Positions 37,753 to 48,695 of a DNA stretch of 64,000 nt are shown one piece after another (the stretch's first letter is position 1; the number at the start of each line of letters is the position of its first letter). The stretch comes from Prochlorococcus sp. AG-363-P06. GTDB taxonomy: Bacteria > Cyanobacteriota > Cyanobacteriia > PCC-6307 > Cyanobiaceae. The DNA is taken from the NCBI GenBank assembly GCA_003280025.1, contig QCGD01000007.1, positions 1-64,000 on the forward strand, written 5' to 3'. The notes beneath the pieces were generated by a model, which did not search any database, was not told the origin of the DNA, and saw nothing but the letters and a program-made list of their open reading frames with translations. The position numbers and the translations under genes were made by a program.

Positions 37753-39411
37753 ATGGCAATTCCTTATTCAGAATATTCACCAAAAGGAGATTTGATTTGG
37801 TTGATTTTAAGGCCATGGATTTTTATACCAAGAGTGTTATATATCCTTTTAACTTTATTTTTTCTTTTTTTAAGAATACTTTTTCAAGGTAACAGTAAAA
37901 ATAAAAATGTACAGAAAAATCTTTCAAAACATCTTTTTGATGTAATTACAGATTTAGGACCTTGTTTTATTAAATTAGGTCAGGCCCTATCAACTAGACC
38001 TGATTTGGTAAGGCAAGATTGGTTAACAGAATTAACAAATTTGCAGGATAATCTTCCTCCTTTTCAACATATAATCGCTCTAAAAATAATTGAAGAGGAA
38101 CTTGGAGCTCCCGCGAATGAACTATTTGATGAATTCCCAAATACTCCTGTAGCTTCAGCTAGTTTAGGTCAGGTTTATAAAGTTAAAACAAAAAATAATA
38201 CTTATTGTGCTGTAAAAGTACAGAGACCTAATTTATACTTCCTTATTAGAAGAGATATTGTAATTCTAAAAATTTTAGCAACTACTTTTTCACCATTCTT
38301 GCCATTAAATATAGGTGTTGGAATTGGAGAAATAATAGATGAATTTGGTAAAGCCCTTTTTGACGAAATTGACTATGAAAAAGAAGCAAAAAATGCGTTG
38401 AAGTTTGCTGACTTATTCAAATCTAATCCAAATGTCTTTATACCTAATTTAGAAAAAGATTTTTCCTCAAAAAGGGTTATTACAACATCTTGGATTGATG
38501 GAGTTAAATTGAGAGATAGGGAAATATTAGTGAAAAATAATTTGGTTCCTACATCTTTTGTAAAAACTTGTGTAATAAGTGGTTTACAACAATTATTCGA
38601 GCATGGCTATTTTCATGCAGACCCCCATCCTGGTAATATGTTTGCTTTAAAAGGAGGAAGCATAGATTCTGGACATTTGGCATATGTAGATTTTGGAATG
38701 ATGGACACTATTACAAATTCAGATAGGCTTACTCTTATTAAAGCAATTGTGCACATAATAAATGAACAATATCTACTTCTAGCTAAAGATTTTCAGAAAT
38801 TAGGCTTTTTAACTAAAGAACAAGATCTTAATAAAATTGTGGAACCTCTTAAAGAGGTACTTGGAGGCTCTTTAACGGCTAAAGTGGGTGATTTCAATCT
38901 AAAAAATGTAACTGATAAATTCTCAAAACTAATGTACTCTTACCCCTTTAGAGTACCAAGTAGGTTCGCTTTAATAATAAGAGCAGTAGTTAGTCAAGAA
39001 GGTTTAGCTTTAAGACTCGATCCTGATTTTAAAATTCTAAAAGTTGCATATCCTTATATTGCAAAGAAACTTTTAACAGACAATTCAGATGAAATTGTAG
39101 AAATTCTTTTAGAAGTTATATTTGATAATGAGGGAAGAATACAAATAGAAAAAGTTGAAAGTTTATTAAATATTTTATTTAAAGATTCTGAAACTATAAA
39201 TGCAGATTTAATACCAGTAGCAAATGCTGGTATTAAATTATTTGTAAGTAAAAAAGGATCTGAAGTTAGAAAGAATCTTTTACTAAGTTTGATAAAAGAT
39301 GACAAATTAGAACTTAAAGATGCAAAAAAACTTTTAAGTTTAATTAGAGAAACTTTTAGCCCATTAAATATTGCAAAAAGTGCTGTTAAAAGTATTATAT
39401 CTCCTGCTTAG
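37753..39411 (+). CDS. ABC1/UbiB family atypical kinase
   Basis: A 552-residue member of the ABC1K (AarF/UbiB) family. Two N-terminal hydrophobic stretches are followed by K-L-G-Q-A-L-S-T-R-P-D-L (the KxGQ motif). The alanine-rich nucleotide loop is A-S-A-S-L-G-Q-V-Y, with the lysine in V-K-V-Q-R-P. The catalytic loop is H-A-D-P-H-P-G-N-M and the metal loop V-D-F-G-M-M. In cyanobacteria and plastids such kinases affect quinone and tocopherol metabolism and photosystem stability. Several paralogues usually exist, so no specific symbol is given. Confidence 0.92.
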   Translation: MAIPYSEYSPKGDLIWLILRPWIFIPRVLYILLTLFFLFLRILFQGNSKNKNVQKNLSKHLFDVITDLGPCFIKLGQALSTRPDLVRQDWLTELTNLQDNLPPFQHIIALKIIEEELGAPANELFDEFPNTPVASASLGQVYKVKTKNNTYCAVKVQRPNLYFLIRRDIVILKILATTFSPFLPLNIGVGIGEIIDEFGKALFDEIDYEKEAKNALKFADLFKSNPNVFIPNLEKDFSSKRVITTSWIDGVKLRDREILVKNNLVPTSFVKTCVISGLQQLFEHGYFHADPHPGNMFALKGGSIDSGHLAYVDFGMMDTITNSDRLTLIKAIVHIINEQYLLLAKDFQKLGFLTKEQDLNKIVEPLKEVLGGSLTAKVGDFNLKNVTDKFSKLMYSYPFRVPSRFALIIRAVVSQEGLALRLDPDFKILKVAYPYIAKKLLTDNSDEIVEILLEVIFDNEGRIQIEKVESLLNILFKDSETINADLIPVANAGIKLFVSKKGSEVRKNLLLSLIKDDKLELKDAKKLLSLIRETFSPLNIAKSAVKSIISPA

Positions 39412-39535
39412 TTTGATTTATATCAAGTCATTAAATTATGATTTTTCATTTGTTAATTGATTATAATTATATTAAATCATTTAAATATAGAATTGATTAT
39501 TCAAAGAAAAATAATTCTGAATTTTACAATATTCA

Positions 39536-40030
39536 ATGCAAATATTTAAAAATCTATTTTTAAAAAATCAATCTAAAAGAGATAATAATATAAGCTTGAA
39601 TAAAATTGTTAATCAATACGATGAAATAGGAAAAATAATAAAAGAAGCAAGAATTCAAAAGAATATTTCTATTGAAGAATTATCTCGATTATCAAAGATT
39701 CCAAAATATATAATTCATTCGATTGAAAATAATATTGAACACATTCGCCCTAAATATCCGTTTATAAGATCAATATTATTGAAATTGGAGGACTGTTTAT
39801 CTCTAAGAAAAGATAGTCTTTCAAGCTTAATAATTAATGAAAATAAAAACTCTAAGAAATATAGAAGAGATGTTTTAATCAAAAAATTTGATTTTTTTAA
39901 TTCTTGGTTTGGAAGTGTATTGTATTTTTTTATTTTGGTTTTGACGGTATTTATTCTAAAAAGATATTTTGCTTCTAATGTAAGTATTATTGAGATTCAG
40001 AATATTAAAGAAAATATCAACAAAAAATAA
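39536..40030 (+). CDS. RodZ-like helix-turn-helix protein with a single membrane helix
   Basis: A 164-residue protein. Residues about 32-90 form a Cro/RodZ-type HTH (G-K-I-I-K-E-A-R-I-Q-K-N-I-S-I-E-E-L-S, then I-P-K-Y-I-I-H-S-I-E-N). A basic linker and one transmembrane helix (about 127-147) precede a very short tail. RodZ links MreB to the membrane for cell shape; here the periplasmic domain is almost absent. It could also be a membrane-bound regulator. It lies 124 nt after the ABC1 kinase gene. Confidence 0.72.
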   Translation: MQIFKNLFLKNQSKRDNNISLNKIVNQYDEIGKIIKEARIQKNISIEELSRLSKIPKYIIHSIENNIEHIRPKYPFIRSILLKLEDCLSLRKDSLSSLIINENKNSKKYRRDVLIKKFDFFNSWFGSVLYFFILVLTVFILKRYFASNVSIIEIQNIKENINKK

Positions 40031-40046
40031 ATTTCTCCATACAATT

Positions 40047-41570
40047 TTAATCATTTATTCTCCCACAACTCTTTCCAAGATCACTAAAATCTTTTAGCTT
40101 CTGTTCTATATCTTCTAAAGGTTTATTCAATTTCCATCTCCAGTTATTTTTAATTGTTCCAGGTGTGTTTAATCTGCAAGAGTCATCTAAAGATAAAATA
40201 TCTTGTATTGGAGCAATAAATAGATTAGCTTTTGTTTTCATACCAATTTCCATTAAATCCCAAGAAGGATTATTAAAAAGTTTATAATCTTCATTTAGTT
40301 TCCTTTTAATGTTGTTATCTAAGCATTCCCACCAAGATGTAGATGTAGAGTTGTCATGAGTACCTGTATAAACCACCCAATTCTGTCCTTCGATATTATC
40401 TGGTAGATAAGGGTTATCTGGATTTCCATCAAAAGCAAATTGTAGAATTTTCATTCCTGGCAGTTCGAAATTTTTTCTTAACTTTTCTACGTCAGATGTT
40501 ATAACACCAAGGTCTTCAGCAATAATAGGTAAAGAATCAGCTCTTAAATCTTTCTTCAAGATGTTTAAAATTCTTCTCCCCGGAGAATTTATCCACTTGC
40601 CATTAATTGCAGTTTTAGCATTCCCTTCAACCCTCCAATATGCTGATAAAGCCCTGAAGTGATCCAACCTTAATAAGTCCACTAGTTCAAATTGCCTTTT
40701 AAATCTCCTTCTCCACCAATCGAAGTTTTCTTTTTTATGTTTTGACCAGAAATAAGTTGGAGTACCCCATAGTTGTCCGGTAGAGGAAAAATAATCAGGA
40801 GGAACACCACTTTGAAAGATTAAATCTCCATTTTGAGATACCGAGAATAGTTTTTTGTTTTTCCAGACATCAACACTGTCTCTTGAAACATAAAAAGGTA
40901 AATCCCCAATGAGTTTTATTCCATTAGATTTTGCAAATGCTTTAATTTCTTTCCATTGATTGTCTAGGTGCCACTGGATTAATTTTTTTATAAGTATTGA
41001 TTCTTTATTTTTTTCTATCCATGGGTTCAAAAATTCTATATTCCCCTCTTTAAATTGTATAGGCCATTGCCACCAAGGCAGCATATTGAACTCTTCTCTT
41101 AGTACCATAAATATGGAATAATCTTCAACCCAATAATTATTTTTAATCCATTTGAAAAAGTCTTTTTTTCTTTTTTCAGATTGGTATTCCCATGCATTTA
41201 ATAGATGTCCGCCTAATTTTTTCGATAAATTGTCTGCTAAATCAAAATCAAAATAATTATTTTGATTTTGATTTTTTATTCCTAGTTCCTCTTCCTTAGA
41301 AATAAATACAAAACGTTTCTCAATTAATTCATTAATGTCAAGAAACCATGGGTTTAGAGCAAAACTAGAGGGCGAACTATAGGGTGATCCAGTTGAGTCT
41401 GTTGGTGTAAGAGGTAAAAATTGCCAGTAATTTATACCATGATTTGAAAGCTTTTTAATCCAGACTTTAGCTTCTAAACCAAATGTACCACTCTGAGTTC
41501 CTCCAGGAAGACTTGAAGGATGCATAAGTATACCTAATGATTTTTCACTTAGAATTGATTTTATAGCCAT
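40047..41570 (-). CDS. malQ: 4-alpha-glucanotransferase (amylomaltase)
   Basis: GH77 enzyme that transfers maltodextrin units during glycogen turnover. A 507-residue protein beginning with the family text G-I-L-M-H-P-S-S-L-P-G. The catalytic nucleophile region is L-L-R-L-D-H-F-R-A, the acid/base is in I-A-E-D-L-G-V, and T-G-T-H-D-N-S-T is the third active-site block. With the GH57 enzyme at 57628-59211 it suggests an active alpha-glucan metabolism. Confidence 0.95.
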   Translation of the reverse strand: MAIKSILSEKSLGILMHPSSLPGGTQSGTFGLEAKVWIKKLSNHGINYWQFLPLTPTDSTGSPYSSPSSFALNPWFLDINELIEKRFVFISKEEELGIKNQNQNNYFDFDLADNLSKKLGGHLLNAWEYQSEKRKKDFFKWIKNNYWVEDYSIFMVLREEFNMLPWWQWPIQFKEGNIEFLNPWIEKNKESILIKKLIQWHLDNQWKEIKAFAKSNGIKLIGDLPFYVSRDSVDVWKNKKLFSVSQNGDLIFQSGVPPDYFSSTGQLWGTPTYFWSKHKKENFDWWRRRFKRQFELVDLLRLDHFRALSAYWRVEGNAKTAINGKWINSPGRRILNILKKDLRADSLPIIAEDLGVITSDVEKLRKNFELPGMKILQFAFDGNPDNPYLPDNIEGQNWVVYTGTHDNSTSTSWWECLDNNIKRKLNEDYKLFNNPSWDLMEIGMKTKANLFIAPIQDILSLDDSCRLNTPGTIKNNWRWKLNKPLEDIEQKLKDFSDLGKSCGRIND

Positions 41571-41830
41571 GGCTTTAAAAATATTTTGATTTTTTACACT
41601 TCAAATAACAAACATATTTATTATTCTAAACATATACAAATTCAACTTAATTAACAAATAAAGTTATAAATTACTAAAATATTAGATTAAAAAGATAAAT
41701 AAATTATTTTTAGATATCTTTATTGCTAAAAAATTAATAGTTGTGACTTTTGACAAAATCAAGTTAATTTATCTGTGCGAATTTCACATAAACGACTACG
41801 ATAATAATATAGTTTTATAGTGCTAATTTC

Positions 41831-42826
41831 GTGACAAGCTTTATCACGGCAGTGCAGAATAAAGAGCCAAACTTTAATCTAAATAATAATCGATTAAGGT
41901 TAGTAAGTGGAACATCAAATCCTAAATTAGCAGAGGAGATAGCTTCATATTTAGGGATAGAGAATGTACCATTAATATCTAAAAGATTTGCAGATGGAGA
42001 ACTTTATGTTCAAATCCAACAATCAATAAGAGGTTGTGATGTATTTCTAATACAACCTACTTGTGCTCCTGTTAATGATAGTTTAATGGAGTTGATGATT
42101 ATGGTTGATGCTTGCAAAAGAGCATCAGCTAGACAAATAACCGCTGTAATTCCATATTTTGGATATGCTAGGGCAGATAGAAAGACTTCTGGAAGAGAAT
42201 CTATAACAGCAAAGCTCACAGCTAATTTGCTAGAGAAATCAGGAGTTGATAGAGTTCTGGCTATGGATCTGCACTCTGCTCAAATACAAGGATATTTTGA
42301 TATTCCATGTGATCATATTTACGGATCTCCTGTTTTAATTGATTATTTAGAGAGCTTAAACTTAGAAGAAGTAGTAGTTGTTTCCCCCGATGTAGGAGGT
42401 GTAGCAAGAGCAAGAGCATTCGCAAAACTAATGAATGATGCCCCATTAGCCATAATTGATAAAAGAAGAGCCGCTCACAATATTGCTGAGAGTCTGACTG
42501 TAATAGGAGAAGTCAAGGGCAAAACAGCTATCCTTATCGACGACATGATTGATACGGGAGGCACAATTTGTTCTGGAGCTAACTTATTGAAAAAAGAAGG
42601 TGCAAAAAGAATATTTGCATGCGCTTCACATGCAGTATTTTCTCCTCCTTCTCATGAAAGATTAAGTATGCATGATTTATTTGAGCAAGTCATAGTAACT
42701 AATAGTATTCCTGTTGTTTTGAAAGGGAGTTTCCCTCAATTAAAAGTACTTTCTGTTGCAAATATGTTAGGAGAAGCTATTTGGAGGATTCATGAAGAAA
42801 GTTCAGTTAGCTCAATGTTTAGATAA
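41831..42826 (+). CDS. prs: Ribose-phosphate pyrophosphokinase
   Basis: Makes PRPP from ribose 5-phosphate and ATP. At 331 residues it shows R-F-A-D-G-E-L-Y-V-Q-I, the Y-F-G-Y-A-R-A-D-R-K block, D-L-H-S-A-Q-I-Q-G-Y-F, and the PRPP-binding I-D-D-M-I-D-T-G-G-T. Translation starts at GTG 41831; the 260-nt upstream gap to malQ is gene-free. The enzyme sits downstream of the pentose phosphate route fed by Zwf. Confidence 0.96.
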   Translation: MTSFITAVQNKEPNFNLNNNRLRLVSGTSNPKLAEEIASYLGIENVPLISKRFADGELYVQIQQSIRGCDVFLIQPTCAPVNDSLMELMIMVDACKRASARQITAVIPYFGYARADRKTSGRESITAKLTANLLEKSGVDRVLAMDLHSAQIQGYFDIPCDHIYGSPVLIDYLESLNLEEVVVVSPDVGGVARARAFAKLMNDAPLAIIDKRRAAHNIAESLTVIGEVKGKTAILIDDMIDTGGTICSGANLLKKEGAKRIFACASHAVFSPPSHERLSMHDLFEQVIVTNSIPVVLKGSFPQLKVLSVANMLGEAIWRIHEESSVSSMFR

Positions 42827-42835
42827 TTGTTAAAA

Positions 42836-43267
42836 TCATTTTCTATTATTTTTTAGAATCTTTCTAACTTTTTTTGTTACTTTTTTAGGTACGCTATCAG
42901 GACAATATTGAATTGCTGTTGTAACGATTTGAAATTCTGCTCCTGAAAATAATTTTTCTCTATCTAATTTTTTGTTACCCATATTTTTTATTAATCCACC
43001 ATGCTTACCTTCTATTACCTGTACATATGTCGCTGAAGCTACTCCTACCGCTTTTGGAAATTCAATACCAGCTTTTGAGGCAATACAAAGATAAGAGGCT
43101 CCCATTCCTTTATACAAAAACAAGTCTTTTTCTGTTGCAGGCAGAAACTTATTTTCTGCCTTAATTCCTTTGCTTAAATTATTTATCTCAGAAAAATTTA
43201 AAAACAAAAGAATAGGTAAGCTTATAAAATTAAAAATTTTTCTTGAAAACAAGTGTATGATCATCAA
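42836..43267 (-). CDS. Hypothetical secreted or anchored protein, 143 aa
   Basis: Not recognised. A hydrophobic N-terminus (about residues 10-27) is followed by a conserved-looking domain with G-A-S-Y-L-C-I-A-S-K-A-G-I, F-P-K-A-V-G-V-A-S-A-T-Y-V and T-T-A-I-Q-Y-C-P-D-S-V-P, and a strongly basic tail. Two cysteines in the domain could form a disulfide outside the cytoplasm. It is convergent with prs (9-nt gap), with another minus-strand gene 60 nt upstream. Confidence 0.72.
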   Translation of the reverse strand: MMIIHLFSRKIFNFISLPILLFLNFSEINNLSKGIKAENKFLPATEKDLFLYKGMGASYLCIASKAGIEFPKAVGVASATYVQVIEGKHGGLIKNMGNKKLDREKLFSGAEFQIVTTAIQYCPDSVPKKVTKKVRKILKNNRK

Positions 43268-43327
43268 GTAGTTTTATTTAATAATAAAATAACATTTTTA
43301 ATTTTAATATAGATTTGCAAATGTAAA

Positions 43328-43870
43328 TTAATTAATAATTTTTTTTTCATGATGATTTTCTACAATTTTAAGTTTATTTTTATTCCATGAATATATAACC
43401 CTAAATCTATAATTGTCTGTATCCACGAGTCTTGTGTGCTCGAGAATATACCAGTCATCATATGAAGATTCAAATATCATTTCATGTTCATCTACTTGTT
43501 TAATATTGGAAATCCCTTCAACATTGCTTAAATAAAAATTTTCTCTTAATAATTGATGCCCATTTAAAAAGGCTTGCATTTCACCTCTCTCTTTATATTG
43601 TGGATTTTCATCAAAGAAAGTATATTTTTTGTCAGGATACCAATTAAACATATAACAAGAATCACCTTCTTTGTTATTTTCGATAGTTTGAATATTTATA
43701 TTCATACATAGGTCATATTTTTTGTTTTTGTCCTCAAAAAAATATGTTCTATTAGATTTCCAAAGTCCAATATTTCTAGAGAACCATCTTTTTAAATTGC
43801 TATTTAAACTAATTTCTGGAGAATTATTTTGTCCAAAATTTAGGCTATCTTTTTGATTAATAACAACCAT
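43328..43870 (-). CDS. Conserved protein resembling the CpcS/CpeS phycobilin-lyase fold
   Basis: A 180-residue soluble protein without signal peptide. The segment R-W-F-S-R-N-I-G-L-W-K-S-N-R-T-Y-F and the later N-Y-R-F-R-V-I-Y-S-W recall the lipocalin-like CpcS/CpeS chromophore lyases, but several hallmark residues cannot be confirmed by eye. It may instead be another lipocalin-fold family. If it is a lyase, it would be a relic in an organism with little or no phycobilisome. It stands divergent from sasA. Confidence 0.65.
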   Translation of the reverse strand: MVVINQKDSLNFGQNNSPEISLNSNLKRWFSRNIGLWKSNRTYFFEDKNKKYDLCMNINIQTIENNKEGDSCYMFNWYPDKKYTFFDENPQYKERGEMQAFLNGHQLLRENFYLSNVEGISNIKQVDEHEMIFESSYDDWYILEHTRLVDTDNYRFRVIYSWNKNKLKIVENHHEKKIIN

Positions 43871-43976
43871 TTATAAATAAGTCCTATATATTTCATAGCT
43901 TATCTGTAAAATAATTATAAATATCTTAATGTGTTTATAAGGATTAACAGCTTTTCAACACTTCAGGGGGAATGAT

Positions 43977-45095
43977 TTGAATGAAAAAAAAGAACTAAAA
44001 TTAATACTTGTAGCATCAAGAAATCACCTTTCTAGTGCAGACATTAAATCATTATTAGCTTATTTAGAATCAGATGATTGTGAATTTAAGATATCTCTTC
44101 AAATTTCTGAACCTACTGAACAGCCTGAGTTATTAGAGTTACATAGACTAGTTGCGATCCCTGCTCTAATAAAGCTCTCACCAGCACCAAAACAAGTATT
44201 TGCTGGAAGTAATCTTTTTGTTCAACTGCAGACTTGGTTGCCAAGATGGACACAGGAAAGGTTAACAAAAAATTTGGGAATTAATCTGCAAACTTCTAAA
44301 ATAGATTCAATAAGAACTCAAAAAGAATTTCTTTTAGAAGACGAACTTCTTGTCTTGAGACAAGAAAATGAGACATTAACTAAAAGAATTGAATCGCAAG
44401 AAAGATTGTTAAGAATGGTTGCACATGAATTAAGAACTCCCCTGACTGCCGCAACTCTTGCTATTCAAAGTCAGAAACTAGGTCAAATTGACATAACAAA
44501 ATTACAAGATGTAATCAAAAGACGTTTGGAAGAAATTGAACTTTTATCTCAAGATCTTCTTGAAGTAGGTACCACGAAATGGGAAGCATTATTTAATCCT
44601 CAAAAAATTGATCTGGGTAATATAACTGCTGAAGCGATACTTGAATTAGAAAAGTTCTGGAGATTAAGACATATTCAAATTGATACTGATATTCCATCTG
44701 ATCTTCCAAGTGTATTTGCAGATCAGAGAAGAATGAGGCAAGTATTTTTAAATTTAATTGAAAATGCTCTTAAATTTTCATCTGATTCGGGTGCTATAAA
44801 AATTACAATGATTCACAAGACAAATCAGTGGGTAGAAATAACAATTTGTGACAAAGGTGTAGGAATTCCTTTAAATGAACAAAAAAGAATATTTCTTGAT
44901 AGAGTAAGGCTACCACAGACATCTGAGGGGACATCCGGATTTGGTATAGGCTTATCCGTTTGCAGGAGAATAGTAGAAGTGCATGGAGGAAGAATATGGG
45001 TTGTATCTGAAGTTGGTGAAGGTTCTTGTTTCCATTTTACAGTTCCTGTATGGCAAGACCAAACTAAAGATCAACAATACTTGACGAAAGGATAG
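43977..45095 (+). CDS. sasA: Circadian clock sensory kinase SasA
   Basis: KaiC-interacting histidine kinase that passes clock phase to RpaA. Residues about 7-100 form the KaiB-like sensor domain. A coiled linker leads to the H box M-V-A-H-E-L-R-T-P with His150. The ATPase domain has N-L-I-E-N-A-L-K-F (N box), D-K-G-V-G-I-P and G-F-G-I-G-L-S (G boxes). The start is TTG at 43977; the nearby ATGs are out of frame. The stop is 41 nt before tRNA-Glu. Confidence 0.94.
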   Translation: MNEKKELKLILVASRNHLSSADIKSLLAYLESDDCEFKISLQISEPTEQPELLELHRLVAIPALIKLSPAPKQVFAGSNLFVQLQTWLPRWTQERLTKNLGINLQTSKIDSIRTQKEFLLEDELLVLRQENETLTKRIESQERLLRMVAHELRTPLTAATLAIQSQKLGQIDITKLQDVIKRRLEEIELLSQDLLEVGTTKWEALFNPQKIDLGNITAEAILELEKFWRLRHIQIDTDIPSDLPSVFADQRRMRQVFLNLIENALKFSSDSGAIKITMIHKTNQWVEITICDKGVGIPLNEQKRIFLDRVRLPQTSEGTSGFGIGLSVCRRIVEVHGGRIWVVSEVGEGSCFHFTVPVWQDQTKDQQYLTKG

Positions 45096-45096
45096 T

Positions 45097-45125
45097 TTTA
45101 CTCTTAATTTTAAAAAGCATATAAT
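45097..45125 (+). promoter_or_regulatory. Probable tRNA-Glu promoter
   Basis: TTTACT at 45097-45102 and a perfect TATAAT at 45120-45125, separated by 17 nt. The tRNA begins 12 nt after the -10 box, giving a very short 5' leader. Confidence 0.5.
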
Positions 45126-45136
45126 GTTATTTCCTT

Positions 45137-45209
45137 GGCCCCATCGTCTAGAGGCCTAGGACACCTCCCTTTCACGGAGGCGACAGGGGTTCGAATCCCC
45201 TTGGGGCTA
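45137..45209 (+). tRNA. tRNA-Glu (anticodon UUC)
   Basis: A 73-nt cloverleaf. The acceptor arms are GGCCCCA and TGGGGCT (with a G-T first pair), the anticodon loop is CTTTCAC (UUC) in the stem CCTCC/GGAGG region, and the T arm is AGGGG-TTCGAAT-CCCCT, followed by discriminator A. CCA is not encoded. In cyanobacteria this tRNA also feeds tetrapyrrole synthesis through glutamyl-tRNA reductase. Confidence 0.95.
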
Positions 45210-45229
45210 TTTAAAATTAAGATTTTTAA

Positions 45230-45784
45230 TTAAATTGTGGATGATTTTGCTTGCTTTTCAACGGCAATCAAGTTTTCAGAAAGGTCATTTTTTAACCTTT
45301 TCTCAATCATCCCAATAGGCATCCATTGACAGCCTTGTACAGTCAAATCATAAATTAATGAGTTTTTTGAATTGTCTTTATTTTTTTTTATTCTCCAACT
45401 CCCTTCAAACTTTCTGAAATCTCCTTTAATTAAGCTAAATTTTAAAATGCCCAGTTCTTTCTCTTCAAATAAATCAATAGTTACTTCAGCAGAAAATTTT
45501 ATTCCTAGGAAATCTTGAGCCCCAACTTGTTTTAAATGGACATTATTATTTTTTTTGTATATTCTTTTGCTAAATAAGAGATTTGGTATATAAAGATTTA
45601 GTCGATCATAATCAGTTAGAACATTCCATAGCGAGTCGAAAGTTGCAGTAGTTGTTAACTGTGCTGCAAGTCTTCTGGTCCCTCCAGGAAACTTTTCCAT
45701 AGTTTGCTCAATTGTCCTGTAATCATTATTTTCAGAATGATATACAGATCCTTGAGAATTATTCATTAGTGAATTTTTAATCAA
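45230..45784 (-). CDS. SRPBCC (START/cyclase-dehydrase) domain protein
   Basis: A 184-residue soluble protein. After a 30-residue variable leader, the helix-grip fold typical of polyketide cyclase/dehydrase-like proteins is suggested by F-D-S-L-W-N-V-L-T-D-Y-D-R-L-N-L-Y-I-P-N-L. It continues with Q-V-G-A-Q-D-F-L-G-I-K-F-S-A and F-E-G-S-W-R-I. Cyanobacterial members have no established function; the fold binds lipids or other hydrophobic ligands. It is convergent with tRNA-Glu and divergent from petH. Confidence 0.82.
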   Translation of the reverse strand: MIKNSLMNNSQGSVYHSENNDYRTIEQTMEKFPGGTRRLAAQLTTTATFDSLWNVLTDYDRLNLYIPNLLFSKRIYKKNNNVHLKQVGAQDFLGIKFSAEVTIDLFEEKELGILKFSLIKGDFRKFEGSWRIKKNKDNSKNSLIYDLTVQGCQWMPIGMIEKRLKNDLSENLIAVEKQAKSSTI

Positions 45785-45942
45785 GTAAAAATATTACTGA
45801 GTTACTATAACCGAGAAAATACTACAAAATCGTTAAATGAATAAACTTCTTTTAATATATTCCGATCTCAAAACGTAACCATTTTTATAAAAATCAAACA
45901 GTTTAATATACAAATTGATAGTGTTTTATAAAAGAATTCTAA

Positions 45943-47055
<1,113 letters not shown>

Positions 47056-47160
47056 TTCTGTAAGATTGAAATCTAAAAATAAAATTATTGATACTTTTTG
47101 GTTTAGACACAAAATGTAGCTAATTACTAAAAAAAAGAGGATTTTAGAAATAAGATAATT

Positions 47161-48690
47161 TTGAATATGCATTCAACTTTAAGTAATCCTCTTAGATTAG
47201 GTTTACGACAAGAAAGAGTTATTTCTCCACAATGTTTAGTTATTTTTGGTGCGAGTGGAGACCTTACTCATAGAAAACTAATACCAGCATTATTTGAACT
47301 ATTTTTGCAAAGAAGAATTCCTAGTGAATTCGGTATAGTTGGTTGTGCAAGGAGACCTTGGACTGATGAAGAATTTAGGGAGAAGATGAAAGTTAAGATG
47401 TCAGAACAAATTTTAGGTAATGAAAAAGAATGGGAACAATTTTCAAATTATCTTTTCTATGAGTCAGTGGATTTACAACAAATTAATCATGTAATAAGGC
47501 TATCTAAAAGATTAAATGATATTGATAAATCACAAGCTACACATGGTAACAGAACCTTTTACTTATCAGTATCACCAAATTTCTATGCCAGCGGATGTAA
47601 AGCTCTTAAAGTTGCTGGATTAATAGATGACCCTAAGAAAAGTCGTATAGTTATTGAAAAACCTTTTGGGAAAGATTATTCAAGTGCTAGAAAATTAAAT
47701 AAAATAGTTCAAAGTTGTGCAGATGAAAGTCAGATATATAGAATTGATCATTATTTAGGTAAAGAGACCGTTCAAAATATACTAGTTATGAGATTTGCTA
47801 ATACTATTTTTGAACCAATATGGAATAGAAACTATATTTCAAGTATTCAAATAACTTCATCTGAGACAGTAGGTGTTGAAGATAGAGCTGGTTATTACGA
47901 AAGTTCGGGTGCTTTGAGAGATATGCTTCAAAATCATCTAACACAAATGCTGGCCGTTATTGCAATGGAGCCTCCTGGTAAATTTGAGCCGGAGGCAATA
48001 AGAAACGAAAAAGCGAAGGTTCTTCAAGCTACAAAGCTTGCTGATGAAAATGAACCATGGAAATGCTGCATTAGAGGTCAGTACTTAGAGGGAGGGAATA
48101 GTTTAAATCGACTTAAAGGATATAGGCAGGAAGATGGTGTGAATATAAATAGCACTACAGAAACTTATGTTGCAACAAAAGTTTTTGTTGATAATTGGCG
48201 TTGGCAAGGAGTTCCTTTTTATTTGAGAACAGGAAAAAGGTTACCAAAAAGGCTAGGCGAAATAGTCTTGACATTTAAAGAAGTTCCTGTTCCTTTATTT
48301 GAATCAACAATAATTAACCCTTCACCAAACCAACTTATTCTTAGAATTCAGCCTAATGAAGGAGCTACTTTTAAATTTGAAGTAAAATCTCCTGGTTCTG
48401 GAATGAAATCTAGACCGGTTGAGATGAAATTCTCCTATGATGAATCATTTGGAGAGCCCTCTGATGAAGGTTATGTAAGATTATTAGCTGATGCAATGCT
48501 CTCTGATCCAACTTTATTTACTAGGAGTGATGAGGTGGAGGCAGCATGGAAACTTTATACTCCACTAATAGAATTGATGGATAATACCCCCTGGAAGTTG
48601 CCTGTATACAATTACGAATCTATGACCTGGGGACCTCCTGAATCTGATCAGTTACTTTCGAAAGATAATATTTTCTGGCGCAGACCTTAA
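47161..48690 (+). CDS. zwf: Glucose-6-phosphate 1-dehydrogenase
   Basis: First enzyme of the oxidative pentose phosphate pathway, giving NADPH at night. NADP-binding G-A-S-G-D-L-T-H-R is near residue 31 and the substrate-binding R-I-D-H-Y-L-G-K-E is complete. At 509 residues the length is normal. The start is either TTG 47161 or ATG 47167; the family N-terminus does not separate them. The next gene 5 nt downstream is its allosteric helper opcA, which supports the call. Confidence 0.96.
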   Translation: MNMHSTLSNPLRLGLRQERVISPQCLVIFGASGDLTHRKLIPALFELFLQRRIPSEFGIVGCARRPWTDEEFREKMKVKMSEQILGNEKEWEQFSNYLFYESVDLQQINHVIRLSKRLNDIDKSQATHGNRTFYLSVSPNFYASGCKALKVAGLIDDPKKSRIVIEKPFGKDYSSARKLNKIVQSCADESQIYRIDHYLGKETVQNILVMRFANTIFEPIWNRNYISSIQITSSETVGVEDRAGYYESSGALRDMLQNHLTQMLAVIAMEPPGKFEPEAIRNEKAKVLQATKLADENEPWKCCIRGQYLEGGNSLNRLKGYRQEDGVNINSTTETYVATKVFVDNWRWQGVPFYLRTGKRLPKRLGEIVLTFKEVPVPLFESTIINPSPNQLILRIQPNEGATFKFEVKSPGSGMKSRPVEMKFSYDESFGEPSDEGYVRLLADAMLSDPTLFTRSDEVEAAWKLYTPLIELMDNTPWKLPVYNYESMTWGPPESDQLLSKDNIFWRRP

Positions 48691-48695
48691 ATAAA

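Noticed and set aside
41774-41788. TGTG-N7-CACA dyad upstream of prs, resembling a CRP/FNR-type operator
   Set aside because: Only the outer four bases per arm pair well, and a single such site is expected by chance; no matching promoter spacing was convincing.
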